From an uncultured Lachnospiraceae bacterium (GTDB lineage: Bacteria; Bacillota; Clostridia; Lachnospirales; Lachnospiraceae), in the NCBI GenBank assembly GCA_949949005.1, contig CATLHM010000007.1, positions 103,685 through 167,684 on the forward strand: 64,000 bases of DNA, read 5' to 3'. The notes below the pieces were generated by a model, which saw only the letters and a list, made by a program, of their open reading frames with translations, searched no databases and had not been told where the DNA came from. Positions 47,641-56,520 of the stretch are shown here, piece after piece. The translations under genes were made by a program, and so were the position numbers. The number at the start of each line of letters is the position of its first letter. The first letter of the stretch is position 1.

Positions 47641-48018
47641 ATGGAAACAGGTGAATGTGTTGGAATTTGTGAAACTGCTGGAAAAGGGAATATCATAAAG
47701 ATAGAGAGGGAGTATTTCCAGCAGGGTTGGATATTCAAAGATTGGGGAGCATTCAGGAACAATTTGGATGCTCCCTGTTATGTACCAGAACTTGACGATA
47801 CAGTTTATACAAAGAAAGACTTTCTGGCTCTCTGTAATAATCAGGAAGAGATTGCAGAAGAATTATTTGAGCAGTTAGACTGGCAGAGTCCATCCACCCT
47901 TTTTAATGAGTGGGAGGATATGGGGGAGATAGGAGCCTGTGAGGAATGTAGGAAGATACTGTTGGTGTTTAGTATGGAAAAGTGCCCTTACTGTGGGAAG
48001 GATATAGCAGAGGAATAG
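47641..48018 (+). CDS. Zinc-ribbon hypothetical protein
   Basis: About 125 aa. The N-terminal 90 residues have no recognised fold (REYFQQGWIFKDWGAFRNNL). The C-terminus has CEECRKILLVFSMEKCPYCG, a four-cysteine zinc ribbon. AGAAGGAGA lies about 15 bases before the ATG, longer than usual, so the start is uncertain. It may be an adaptor protein binding nucleic acid or protein. Confidence 0.6.
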   Translation: METGECVGICETAGKGNIIKIEREYFQQGWIFKDWGAFRNNLDAPCYVPELDDTVYTKKDFLALCNNQEEIAEELFEQLDWQSPSTLFNEWEDMGEIGACEECRKILLVFSMEKCPYCGKDIAEE

Positions 48019-48033
48019 AGAGGAAAATGGAAA

Positions 48034-48210
48034 ATGACAAATTTAGAAGTAATCAATATGTTTAAAGAGATGCAGGAAGAAACCGCTCATACAATGGGAT
48101 TTTTTATCGGTCATGTGACACATGCATGGGTGATCAATGAACTGCTTGGGAGTAAAATTGCTGAACTGGAAAAAGGAGCTAATGATGAAAATATCACAAC
48201 TGAGATTTGA
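48034..48210 (+). CDS. Small hypothetical protein
   Basis: About 58 aa (MTNLEVINMFKEMQEETAHT then MGFFIGHVTHAWVINELLGS). It resembles neither DUF6809 nor any other family clearly. GAGAGG precedes it. It overlaps the next gene in another frame by 29 bases. Confidence 0.5.
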   Translation: MTNLEVINMFKEMQEETAHTMGFFIGHVTHAWVINELLGSKIAELEKGANDENITTEI

Positions 48211-48373
48211 AAAGATAGAAAACTATGATCCATTCAATGAACATTCGAAGGACAACGGCATGGTTACAGAGTGGGTAGCAAGGAATAAGTGGGGAATTGC
48301 AGTGGCTTTTGGGTATACAAAAGCGGAATGTATGGCAGATGCGAGGAGGTATTGTAAACGACAGGATATTTAG
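48182..48373 (+). CDS. Small hypothetical protein
   Basis: About 63 aa (MMKISQLRFEKIENYDPFNE then VTEWVARNKWGIAVAFGYTK and a short basic tail). AAAGGAG stands four bases before the ATG. No family is recognised; the beta-rich middle and conserved-looking AECMADARRY ending suggest a small soluble domain. Confidence 0.55.
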   Translation: MMKISQLRFEKIENYDPFNEHSKDNGMVTEWVARNKWGIAVAFGYTKAECMADARRYCKRQDI

Positions 48374-48497
48374 AAATGGATGTTGGGGGAACAGTAGTGT
48401 CTTAATGGTTTAAATTAGCAGATTGTAAGTCTTAATCTGATAGGGTATAATATTAATAAATAGAAGGAAAGAAAGGATACATACACAGGGGGAATAT

Positions 48498-49439
48498 ATG
48501 GGTAATATATATGATGGAGCATTCCGCACAATACTGAATGACTGCAGAAAACTGATTATTCCGGTAATTAACGAGATTTTCAGGGAAGAATATACTGGGG
48601 AGGAAAGGATAGAATTTCTTCCTAATGAACATTTTCTGGATCAGCAGGATGAAGCCGATAAAGAACGGATAACAGATACCAATTTCAGGGTCATTGGAAA
48701 AATTACAAAAAAATATCATCTTGAGTGTGAAAGTAGCTTACCAGACGGTAAAATAACGATCCGCCTTTTTGAATATGACGCCCAAATAGCTCTGGATGAG
48801 GGGGAGGTGACAGAGGAAACCCTGACAGTGACCTTTCCGAATACAGCGGTACTGTATCTCAGGAATTATAAAAAGACACCAGACAAAATGAAATATGTGA
48901 TAGTCACACCAGGCGGGACGGTGAAGTATGATATACCGCTCATGAAAGTGCAAAATTATACATTGGATGATATTTTTGAAAAACGTCTGTTGCTGCTGAT
49001 CCCGTTTTATATTTTCTCACATGAGAAGAACTTTCCGGAGTATAACAGCAATGAGCAGAAGTTAGAAAAACTGAAATCAGAGTACAGGTACATTCTGGAA
49101 AGGCTTGATGAACTGGAACAGCAGGGAGTAATCGGGGCGTTTGACAAGCGGACAATCATAGAGCTTTCCAGTGATGTGGTTAAAGAAATAGCACAAAAGT
49201 ATGGGAATGTGCAGAAAGGAGTAGGTGATATTATGGGTGGAGCATTGATTGAAACAGAAGCAAGAACCATTTTAAATCAGGGAATAAAGCAGGGAAAGAC
49301 CCAAGGCATTAGTGAAACAAAAAAGCAGACAGCACTTAGGATGCTGAAAATGGGAAAACTCACAATTGAAGAAATCGCAGAATGTTCTGAACTGAATATT
49401 GCAGAAGTAGAACAACTTGCAAAGCTTCGTACCTTGTAG
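48498..49439 (+). CDS. Rpn/PD-(D/E)xK nuclease family protein
   Basis: About 313 aa. The N-terminal half has the Rpn-type pattern: FLPNEHFLDQQDEADKERITDTNFRV, then KYHLECESSLPDGKITIRLFEYDAQIA, where Asp and Glu-x-Ser occupy the nuclease positions (Lys is replaced by Ser). AVLYLRNYKKTPD follows. The C-terminal half is a coiled coil with a short HTH-like end (LTIEEIAECSELNIAEVEQL). Relatives promote recombination or act in defence and are often mislabelled as transposases. A 13-base-stem terminator lies about 290 bases downstream. Confidence 0.75.
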   Translation: MGNIYDGAFRTILNDCRKLIIPVINEIFREEYTGEERIEFLPNEHFLDQQDEADKERITDTNFRVIGKITKKYHLECESSLPDGKITIRLFEYDAQIALDEGEVTEETLTVTFPNTAVLYLRNYKKTPDKMKYVIVTPGGTVKYDIPLMKVQNYTLDDIFEKRLLLLIPFYIFSHEKNFPEYNSNEQKLEKLKSEYRYILERLDELEQQGVIGAFDKRTIIELSSDVVKEIAQKYGNVQKGVGDIMGGALIETEARTILNQGIKQGKTQGISETKKQTALRMLKMGKLTIEEIAECSELNIAEVEQLAKLRTL

Positions 49440-50017
49440 ATAGCAGAAAGAACCTGATAAAATGTTATAAAAAAGCTATCATTGGAAATACGTATCCGTA
49501 AAGACAGAAAATCTTATTATGTAAGGAATCCTGTCTTTTCCATACGCAGTTTGACGATTAGGGGAATGAGCCAAATGATAACGTATGGGATATGAGGCTT
49601 TGGTTTTGGAATGGATTTTCTTTTAAAATACATTTTATTTCATGCTGTTTTATAAAAAGTATGATGTAAAAATGACAGCATATGCAAGCAATGTGTTACA
49701 AATTTTGTATTAATGAACGAAATAAAGCGATAAAAGTTGCATACCTGCAATTAAGTATAGCGAGTATGCAACTTTTTGTACAATTTTGCAATTTTTATTG
49801 TACTATATAACATTTCAAATTTAACATATGAAGGATGAGTTGTGCTTGGCATAAGAATGTTATTTTTTGACCATATATGAAGCTAATAATTCCAAGATGC
49901 AGAGGGATACTATTAATGTAATGAGAACAAGAGTATTATATAGGATGCTGCTTAAATCTTTTGTAATATTCCATATATCCCCAGAGTCAGACAGATTCCT
50001 TCATAGGTTTTTATTTC
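49440..50017. other. Non-coding region before the Rep-like gene
   Basis: About 580 AT-rich bases. It holds the terminator at 49,732-49,777 and a short open frame at 49,867 that runs into the opposite-strand gene. A replication origin could lie here or at 51.2-51.7 kb, but nothing proves it. Confidence 0.45.
49732..49777. terminator. Strong hairpin terminator
   Basis: AAAAGTTGCATAC and GTATGCAACTTTT form a perfect 13-base stem with a 19-base loop, followed by one further T. A- and T-run ends allow action on both strands between the convergent Rpn and Rep-like genes. Confidence 0.75.
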
Positions 50018-51211
50018 CTATTCTGGTAACCATTCAAATTCGTCCATCTTTGCTTTACGATAGTAGATATATAAAAGATTAGGAATATGCCCAATATTCC
50101 ATCTTTTAGGAATTGTAACAGGATTGATATTCAGGTTAGATAATTCGCTTAAAGTATGCTTAAAAGCATCTAATTGATATCCTTTGAGTAATAACTTTGC
50201 AGTAGCAATACTACGATGCAGACTAACAGTTTGTAAGGCTTCGATCAAACGTTTTTTCTTTTGGCTGTTAAAATGTTTGGATTCTATGATGCGGATAGCT
50301 TCCTGCATAGAATACCAGTCACCCTTACCAATTACTTTATTCCAATAAGAATGAATTTGCTCGTTGTAAAAATCATGACCAAGAAGGGTTTTATACTTAT
50401 TTAAATCATGATTTCCAAGAAGGCCAGCCTTTTGATTAAGGGAAAACGTCTTGTGGTATTTGCATTGAACCTCAAAGCGTATGATATCCTGTGCTGCTTC
50501 TAATGTCTTAGGAGAGATTGGTGCGTATCCTTTTTCCTTATTTTTATTTGATTGATTAACTAATTGCATATATTTGCTGTAACAGTTGATCGTGACAGAA
50601 GAATTGTAAAGATAAAAACTTTCAGGTTTGCGCTTATCCCTATGTGACTTTTCATCATATTCAGCCCATTCCTGATAAGAGGGAGGGATATCTCCACGCT
50701 TTAGGAGATTTATGATCTGTTCCTGACTGCATTCAGGAGCAAGTTCTTTCAAATAAAAATTAATGCAATAATCAATCCTTTTGATATTATAATCATAAAA
50801 TGATTTTAACAATGGGGATATTTTTTCCATTTCATTATTAAAACATATGATTGCCATCTTCATGTCACAGTATGTAGCCGCAGTGATATAATTATCCATA
50901 TCGGAAAGAGTTTTTGGATTTACAATCACATCTACGATATAGCCCATACTATGGAAATGATCGCTGTAAATATGCCATTTAATCCCTTTGTTCCTGCTAT
51001 TATAAATAATTTTGATATCTAAGGGAAGATAAGGCACGTTCTTTTCAGGGTAATATTTTATATAAACGCCATTTTCATTTTTCCTGTACATAAGTAGAAA
51101 TCCTGTTTCATCATTATAATCTATAAAATCATTAAGTAGTTGATACATTTCACATTCAGTTAGAAATAGAGATAAAGTCATTGTGTGAAATCCTAAAGAA
51201 GATCGTAACAT
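50018..51211 (-). CDS. Putative plasmid/phage replication initiator-like protein
   Basis: About 397 aa. Features recall gene II/X-type or related plasmid Rep proteins: KRIDYCINFYL near residue 160, then FYLYNSSVTINCYSKYMQLV and IIRFEVQCKYHKTF near residue 250. The C-terminus (INPVTIPKRWNIGHIPNLLY) recurs in the divergent gene at 51,677, so the two are paralogues. The true start may be Met11 (51,181). No catalytic tyrosine can be assigned with confidence. If it is a Rep, element A can probably exist as a circle. Confidence 0.45.
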   Translation of the reverse strand: MLRSSLGFHTMTLSLFLTECEMYQLLNDFIDYNDETGFLLMYRKNENGVYIKYYPEKNVPYLPLDIKIIYNSRNKGIKWHIYSDHFHSMGYIVDVIVNPKTLSDMDNYITAATYCDMKMAIICFNNEMEKISPLLKSFYDYNIKRIDYCINFYLKELAPECSQEQIINLLKRGDIPPSYQEWAEYDEKSHRDKRKPESFYLYNSSVTINCYSKYMQLVNQSNKNKEKGYAPISPKTLEAAQDIIRFEVQCKYHKTFSLNQKAGLLGNHDLNKYKTLLGHDFYNEQIHSYWNKVIGKGDWYSMQEAIRIIESKHFNSQKKKRLIEALQTVSLHRSIATAKLLLKGYQLDAFKHTLSELSNLNINPVTIPKRWNIGHIPNLLYIYYRKAKMDEFEWLPE

Positions 51212-51676
51212 TGTAAATACATTCCTTTCATCATAATATTTTCTTTTTGTATTATTGTTTTCGCATAATTGGAATTAATAATATAGATAATATAATTTAT
51301 AAAATTTAGATATATAGTATGTATCAAATAGGGTTATTATAGAAATATATTAATTATCATATATACTTAAAGTTATATAAGTAATAATACTAATATTATG
51401 CAAAATGAAACTGATAGAGAAAATAACGGCTCAGGGGTTTCAACCTCTGCGTCAAATTTTTTTGGTCTTATAAGAATATATAATTGTGATTTTGAAACAA
51501 TGATGATTTTAAGATGGATTCTACTTTATATAAGATTTGTAGTAATAGAGAAAATAGCACCATTGAAAAACAGTGGGAATTATAAAGATATGCCTTACAG
51601 ACTAACCATGCAGCTATAGAAAGTAAAAACGCAGTAACTATTTTGTAAAAATAATTGCGTTTTGGAGGAAAAGAAT
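51212..51676. other. AT-rich divergent region between the Rep-like genes
   Basis: About 465 bases, very rich in A and T, with many ATATAA-like stretches. A hairpin with arms AAAACGCA and TGCGTTTT (about 51,625-51,663) ends just before the ribosome site of the 51,677 gene. The open frame at 51,398 has no ribosome site. It is a plausible origin or shared promoter. Confidence 0.45.
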
Positions 51677-52663
51677 ATGTACATAAATCAGATATTTGAG
51701 CTTTCTATGGTACTGGATCATGAAAGATTCCATCAAGTGTTCAAACATATTCACAACAAGGATGGTTATATGGAGAAGAAGGAAGATGAATATATAGACC
51801 AGTCTTTAGAAGAAAAGGGGATTACAGTTATATATCGTGATAGCCCATATAAGAAGAAAATCAAATTGATAGTTAATACTGGACGATTGTTGGATGAATG
51901 TGAATCTGATCCTAACAGGATAGTCCGAAAGCTAAATAAACGTATTGGGGAGTATTTTGGTTTTAAATACAAATTGGATGATTTCATTTTATCAGGAATG
52001 AGACTTGTAACTGATATAAATGTAGGCAGTCATGAAAGCGTACAGGCATATTTAAAAGTTTTTCGGAGAATTAGCAGAGTCAAAGGATTTTCACCAGTCA
52101 GCTATGAGTGTCTTGAGGATGTTGACAGTTTTTGTCTGGATGGGAACAGCAATGGCATTGAATTTATGATATATGATCTGGAAGGATTATATAGGAAACA
52201 ATTCAGAGAGGGTGATATAGGACGAAAGAGGTTTAAAGAATTGATTAAGGAATCGGAAGGGATTCTTCGTACAGAGGTATGGTTGGCAAAAACAAAAGCA
52301 GTGAGAGAATATGCAAAAGGAGAAGATATATTCAAGCAGATAATAAATCTGACTGAAAAGCGTCGGGATATATTTTTAGAGATATTTACAAGGATAATAC
52401 CTTTTGGAGATTTTTATAAAAAGGGTAAGGCAGAAGAGATTATTCGGCAAGAGATTAAAGATACCAGATTAAGGAGAAGAATGCTGCGGTTGGTGGAGTT
52501 GATACCGGAAAAGAAATCATTGTATTTAGCGCAAAAGGCAATGGAGTGTAGGAATATGGAAAAAGTGGTGGAGGCGTTTGCTAAAATCAACTTATCTCCT
52601 GTAACTATAAGTAAGCGGCATGATATAAAATACTTAAAAAATTTGTATACCTACATATTTTGA
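51677..52663 (+). CDS. Rep-like paralogue
   Basis: About 328 aa. The C-terminus (LSPVTISKRHDIKYLKNLYT) aligns with that of the 50,018 protein, and the middle has RLVTDINVGSHESVQAYLKV followed by SNGIEFMIYDLEGLYRKQF and ILRTEVWLAK, the same order of motifs in shorter form. GGAGG precedes the ATG at 51,677. The two paralogues are divergent around an AT-rich gap. One may initiate replication and the other regulate it, but this is inference. Confidence 0.5.
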   Translation: MYINQIFELSMVLDHERFHQVFKHIHNKDGYMEKKEDEYIDQSLEEKGITVIYRDSPYKKKIKLIVNTGRLLDECESDPNRIVRKLNKRIGEYFGFKYKLDDFILSGMRLVTDINVGSHESVQAYLKVFRRISRVKGFSPVSYECLEDVDSFCLDGNSNGIEFMIYDLEGLYRKQFREGDIGRKRFKELIKESEGILRTEVWLAKTKAVREYAKGEDIFKQIINLTEKRRDIFLEIFTRIIPFGDFYKKGKAEEIIRQEIKDTRLRRRMLRLVELIPEKKSLYLAQKAMECRNMEKVVEAFAKINLSPVTISKRHDIKYLKNLYTYIF

Positions 52664-53012
52664 AAAGAAATTAGTTATGTATAATCATATTAGGGAACAG
52701 GGGGCACTGCGAAGTGTCTTCTGTTCCTGTCTGTGATTTATGAGTTTATGTAAGATTAGCAAATATAAGTAATAGCATAAGTAATAGCAAAATGTCATGA
52801 AATATGATACATTAGAAAAAATGGGTGAAAGATAAACTGTTGTAGAGAATGCAGTCTGTGCGGAGATTTTGTGTAATGGATGCGGTATTATCCGGCAGGA
52901 TATATAATTTTGCCGATTTTAAAATTTGTGATTTGTGAATTTCCTATATAAGATCTTTCACAAATTATATTTTGAAAATGCAAATGCGGAAATATTAGGA
53001 GGGTACTACGCA
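52664..53012. other. Intergenic region upstream of the helicase gene
   Basis: About 350 bases. A hairpin at about 52,692-52,727 (GGAACAG / CTGTTCC outside, CACT / AGTG inside) may end the upstream transcript, though no T-run follows. The frame of the helicase is open from 52,935, but that part has no ribosome site. Confidence 0.45.
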
Positions 53013-55316
53013 ATGGTTGAGAGGAATTATTTTCAGATGCTTAGCGATGAAAAAAAGGCACAGTATAAATTTGGTTTTTGTGTGAACTGTCCGTTTTATG
53101 AGTGTGAGCTTGTTGGAGAGTATACCCAATTTAGAGAAAATCATGTTTATAAATCACAAGTACCAATTGCTGAATGTGTGGATGTGGGTTCATATGACCA
53201 ATCAAAGTTGATGGATGGTTGTATTATGAATTGCAGACATGTTTACCAAATAGAGTGTGGTGATAAAAGAGTTACAGATGGAATTGGAGACCATTTTCAA
53301 ATTGAAATAGATGATAATGGTAATATTAAGGAAAATATTGAAAATAGGTGGGAACCCTTACAGCCTGTATTTATCTCTGCCCAAACTGGGAAAGGGAAAA
53401 ATTATTTTATAGAAAATACATTGATACCATATGTGCGAGAGCTAAATTATAAGGAAAAAACAAATTATAAGATACTGATTTTCAGTAATCGTTTGGCACT
53501 TAAGTATCAAATAAAATATCGGATTGATGGGAATGATAATTTAGATGATGAAAATAGTGAAAGAGATATAATTTATCCCTATAATAAAGTTGTGGATGTA
53601 ATGACATACCAAGGGCTTTTGCGGCAAGCGGAGCTTCGCAAAGGGTGGTATTTAAAGTACAGCTATGTCATTTGTGATGAAGCTCATTTTTTCACATCTG
53701 ATGCAATGTTCAATCCTCATACACATAAAATCTTGGAAACGATAGTACGGTTGTTCCAAAATGCGGTTAGAGTGTATATGAGCGCAACTCCGTATGAATG
53801 TTTGGAGTTTATAATCAAATGTGAAGAAGAGGAAAGAGAACGCTTGAATTTAAAGAAGTATGGTGAGGATCAGAGCAAGTGGAAGTACGAGAAGATGGTA
53901 TTTTATCATTTCAAACGAGATTATAGCTATCTTGATGTCAAGACATATTCTTCAATTAGTGAACTATATGATGAGATAGTTAAGAGTGTCGTTCAGAGAA
54001 AAGAAAAATGGCTAATCTTCATTGATGATAAAGAAAAGTGTGTAAGAGAGAAAGACAACTTAGAGAAACTTATAAAGGATAAGGAAAGTTCTTTGGCAGT
54101 CGAAAAAAAGAAAGATGGAGAAGATGCTGGAGCTGACAAAGATAATGAAGCGGAAAAGAAAGTTGATAGAGTGTACGCTATAGATGCTAATAGCAAAAAG
54201 GGACCAATTTATCAAGAGATAGTGAAGAATGAGAGGCTTAACAAGGATACATACGTGCTTATATCAACATCAGTTCTTGATAATGGAATAAATCTGGAAG
54301 GTATCAATAATATTGTTGTGTCTGATATGGAAAAATCTAAGTGTCTGCAAATGGTCGGAAGAGCCCGTGTAAGTGATATTAATGATAGAAAGACTTTGTA
54401 TATGAAGAGGATTTGTGATGGTGAAGTTGATAAACGAATAAAGAATTTAATGAGACAGCAGGATGCGTATCACAGTTATGAACTGGCATATGATGAAAAT
54501 GCTAAGGCATACAATTACAAAGGTCAGAATGGTTACGTGTTCGTTAATAAATATTATGAAGGTAAAGATACAGATTGGGAAGATGCGAAACATTGGTTTG
54601 GTAGACCTTTTGTAAATGCGACAACAAAGTTGTACTTGAATGAAATTGCTAAATCTTTGGTAGAAAAACTTATTTCGAAGTACCAGTATATTCTTAATGA
54701 AATGGAAGAAGAAAAGAATGAACAGCAAAATCAAGAAAGCGAAAATCGTATGGGTCAGAAATATTTGGAGTATCAGATTTCTTGGTTCGGAAAGAAGTAT
54801 TGTGCAGATGATGATATAACTATTGTTGATAAAGAAAAATCTAAGAAAGAATTTTTGGCTTTTTTGGAATCATATGCTGAAAGTGGGAAAGAAATAGTAG
54901 GGGAAGAGGAAATGCAGTCGTTCCAAGTAGAGTTTACTAGATTACATGACGAAGCATTTCCGAGGGCAGAGAAAAATCTAGATCGTGTTTATAAATATCA
55001 GAAAATGAATAAACTACTTAATGCATATAGTATAGGATATAGGCTAGATGGCCGACCACAAAAAGGACCATGGAAGCTTATCAGAGCAGATGCGAATGAG
55101 GTAAGCCCAACAGAAATATCTGATATGCAGATTGATGAGGAAACTATACAGGAGAAGAACATGGAGCCTATTGCCGGAATGCTAGATACACGAGAGCAAG
55201 CAGACAATGATGAGACGGCTTTGGCCAAGTCAAAGACAAAGAAACATTTCAAGATTGACCCGAAAATTATGAAGGAAAATACGATGCGTTGTAAATCTAA
55301 AAGAGGGAGAAGATGA
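53013..55316 (+). CDS. Superfamily 2 helicase-like ATPase
   Basis: About 767 aa. The N-terminus has cysteines in a CxxCPFYEC arrangement that could bind metal. Motif I reads AQTGKGKNYF instead of the usual GxGKT. Motif II is VICDEAHFF, motif III is YMSATP, and motifs V-VI read STSVLDNGINLEG and QMVGRARVSD. A long charged C-terminal region ends in a very basic tail (MRCKSKRGRR). The AGGAGGG nine bases before 53,013 sets the start. It would act on DNA or RNA during mobilisation, replication or defence. Its gene is the last before the next end modules. Confidence 0.8.
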   Translation: MVERNYFQMLSDEKKAQYKFGFCVNCPFYECELVGEYTQFRENHVYKSQVPIAECVDVGSYDQSKLMDGCIMNCRHVYQIECGDKRVTDGIGDHFQIEIDDNGNIKENIENRWEPLQPVFISAQTGKGKNYFIENTLIPYVRELNYKEKTNYKILIFSNRLALKYQIKYRIDGNDNLDDENSERDIIYPYNKVVDVMTYQGLLRQAELRKGWYLKYSYVICDEAHFFTSDAMFNPHTHKILETIVRLFQNAVRVYMSATPYECLEFIIKCEEEERERLNLKKYGEDQSKWKYEKMVFYHFKRDYSYLDVKTYSSISELYDEIVKSVVQRKEKWLIFIDDKEKCVREKDNLEKLIKDKESSLAVEKKKDGEDAGADKDNEAEKKVDRVYAIDANSKKGPIYQEIVKNERLNKDTYVLISTSVLDNGINLEGINNIVVSDMEKSKCLQMVGRARVSDINDRKTLYMKRICDGEVDKRIKNLMRQQDAYHSYELAYDENAKAYNYKGQNGYVFVNKYYEGKDTDWEDAKHWFGRPFVNATTKLYLNEIAKSLVEKLISKYQYILNEMEEEKNEQQNQESENRMGQKYLEYQISWFGKKYCADDDITIVDKEKSKKEFLAFLESYAESGKEIVGEEEMQSFQVEFTRLHDEAFPRAEKNLDRVYKYQKMNKLLNAYSIGYRLDGRPQKGPWKLIRADANEVSPTEISDMQIDEETIQEKNMEPIAGMLDTREQADNDETALAKSKTKKHFKIDPKIMKENTMRCKSKRGRR

Positions 55317-55457
55317 TCGCTAATGACTGAGACTATTATTTATTTTACATTATGTTATGTATTGATTACAGATAAATATTAGTCCTGTAATGCACTGTAA
55401 AATCTTGCAATTTGCTTGAATGTCATCTATAATAGATATGCAAGGTCAAGGATACTA

Positions 55458-55719
55458 TGTCGTAGGGCATTGAAATTTATTCTATACTAAGGCAAAACCA
55501 TATATTCTACGACATAGAAAAATAAGACCTTGCAGTAAGGATGCAGGGTCTTATTTTTGTCCTCCGGACTATCCTTTCCCCCGCATAAACACTGGATTTT
55601 TAGGAACGTACTGCAAAAGAATCACCATGGAGTAGGGGCATACTTTAGCGAGGCAAAGTGGATAAACGAAAGTGCCTTTTATATGCCTTATACAGAATAA
55701 ATTTAAATGCCCTACGACA
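55458..55719. repeat. 262-bp transposon end module, copy 2
   Basis: It is nearly identical to copy 1, same orientation, with the internal terminator. The left flank (ACTA) is not TGGT; the right flank is TGGT. As the outer end of element A its terminal sequence TGCCCTACGACA would be the right end. Confidence 0.85.
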
Positions 55720-55723
55720 TGGT

Positions 55724-55985
55724 TGTCGTAGGGCATTGAAATTTATTCTATAATAAGGCAAAACCATTTATTCTACGACATAGAAAAATAAGACCTTGCA
55801 TTGAAGGATGCGGGTCTTATTTTTGTCCTCCGGACTATCCTTTCCCCCGCATAAATACTGGATTTTTAGGAACGTACTGCAAAAGAATCACCATGGAGTA
55901 GGGGCATACTTTCACTAGGTAAAGTGGATAAACGAAAGTGCCTTTTATGTGCCTTATACAGAATAAATTTAAATGCCCTACGACA
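55724..55985. repeat. 262-bp transposon end module, copy 3
   Basis: It follows copy 2 after only TGGT and is itself followed by TGGT and the second tns region. It has a few substitutions relative to copies 1 and 2 (for example in the terminator loop). Confidence 0.85.
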
Positions 55986-56006
55986 TGGTGATATTTGTTT
56001 ATGATG

Positions 56007-56140
56007 TTTTTGGGAAAATGGGAATAGTCGTGAAAGCCTTGTAAATGCTGGATTTCTGGTTTTTCATTTCCCCAAAAAGGAATTTCCCAAATCCCCAAAA
56101 GTGGTGTGATTTCATTTTTGGGAACGTTTTTGGGAAAATG
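56007..56140. promoter_or_regulatory. Iteron-like sites upstream of tnsA, second copy
   Basis: TTTTTGGGAAAATG at 56,007-56,020 and 56,127-56,140, with the inverted relatives between them, as in element A. Confidence 0.6.
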
Positions 56141-56172
56141 CAGGATGTTCCGGATGGGAGGTTTTGCGAAGG

Positions 56173-56520
56173 ATGAGGAAAAAGAATTTCAAGGGAAGAT
56201 GCGAAAAGAGGATGATTGGAAAGTGTTCTGATGTATGCAGGACGTATGATGCCATTCAGAATGCTTATGCTGATCTTCTGCAGGAGAGTGAGGAGGTTAA
56301 GGAAATCAGATGTAATGTTCTTCTGGATGGGTTGGATGTAGGGGAATATACATCCGATTTTGTTTGCACTAAAACAGACGGTGACTTGATGGTACGTGAA
56401 TGTGTATTTCGTAAGTTTCTGATGAAGCCATTGACAGTGAAGCTGCTGGATGCTTCAAGGGAGTATTGGATCAGGCATGGAGTAACGGATTGGGGGTTGG
56501 TCATTGATGAAGAAGTATGA
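56173..56520 (+). CDS. tnsA: TnsA-like protein, short form (element B)
   Basis: About 115 aa, differing from the element A copy at only a handful of positions. The same aspartate is present and the same Glu-Cys-Val replaces the ExK motif, so the loss predates the duplication. A one-base deletion at about 56,150 relative to element A breaks the upstream frame, which supports the ATG at 56,173 as the common start. It overlaps tnsB by 14 bases. Confidence 0.7.
   Translation: MRKKNFKGRCEKRMIGKCSDVCRTYDAIQNAYADLLQESEEVKEIRCNVLLDGLDVGEYTSDFVCTKTDGDLMVRECVFRKFLMKPLTVKLLDASREYWIRHGVTDWGLVIDEEV

Larger units (their letters stand above)
29023..55719. mobile_element. Tn7-like transposon A
   Basis: The proposed element runs from TGTCGTAGGGCA at 29,023 to TGCCCTACGACA ending at 55,719. 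The four bases TGGT lie just outside each end (29,019-29,022 and 55,720-55,723), a possible target duplication, though Tn7 itself gives five. It contains a tnsA-tnsB-tnsC-tniQ operon next to the left end and about 19 kb of AT-rich, plasmid-like cargo. Each end is a 262-bp module. The right boundary is the least certain part: the two adjacent modules at 55.5-56.0 kb could be grouped differently. Confidence 0.7.

Noticed and set aside
48498..49439. Rpn-like protein as a true transposase of this element
   Set aside because: It has a nuclease-type PD-(D/E)xK core and no end-specific partner; the tns genes account for mobility.
49867..50082. 71-codon open frame
   Set aside because: It runs into the 3' end of the opposite-strand Rep-like gene and has no ribosome site or protein-like composition.
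51398..51619. 73-codon open frame in the AT-rich divergent region
   Set aside because: No ribosome site is present, the composition is poor, and the region looks regulatory.
55458..55985. The tandem 262-bp modules as a CRISPR or satellite array
   Set aside because: Only two adjacent units occur, with a 4-base gap and transposon-type inverted ends.
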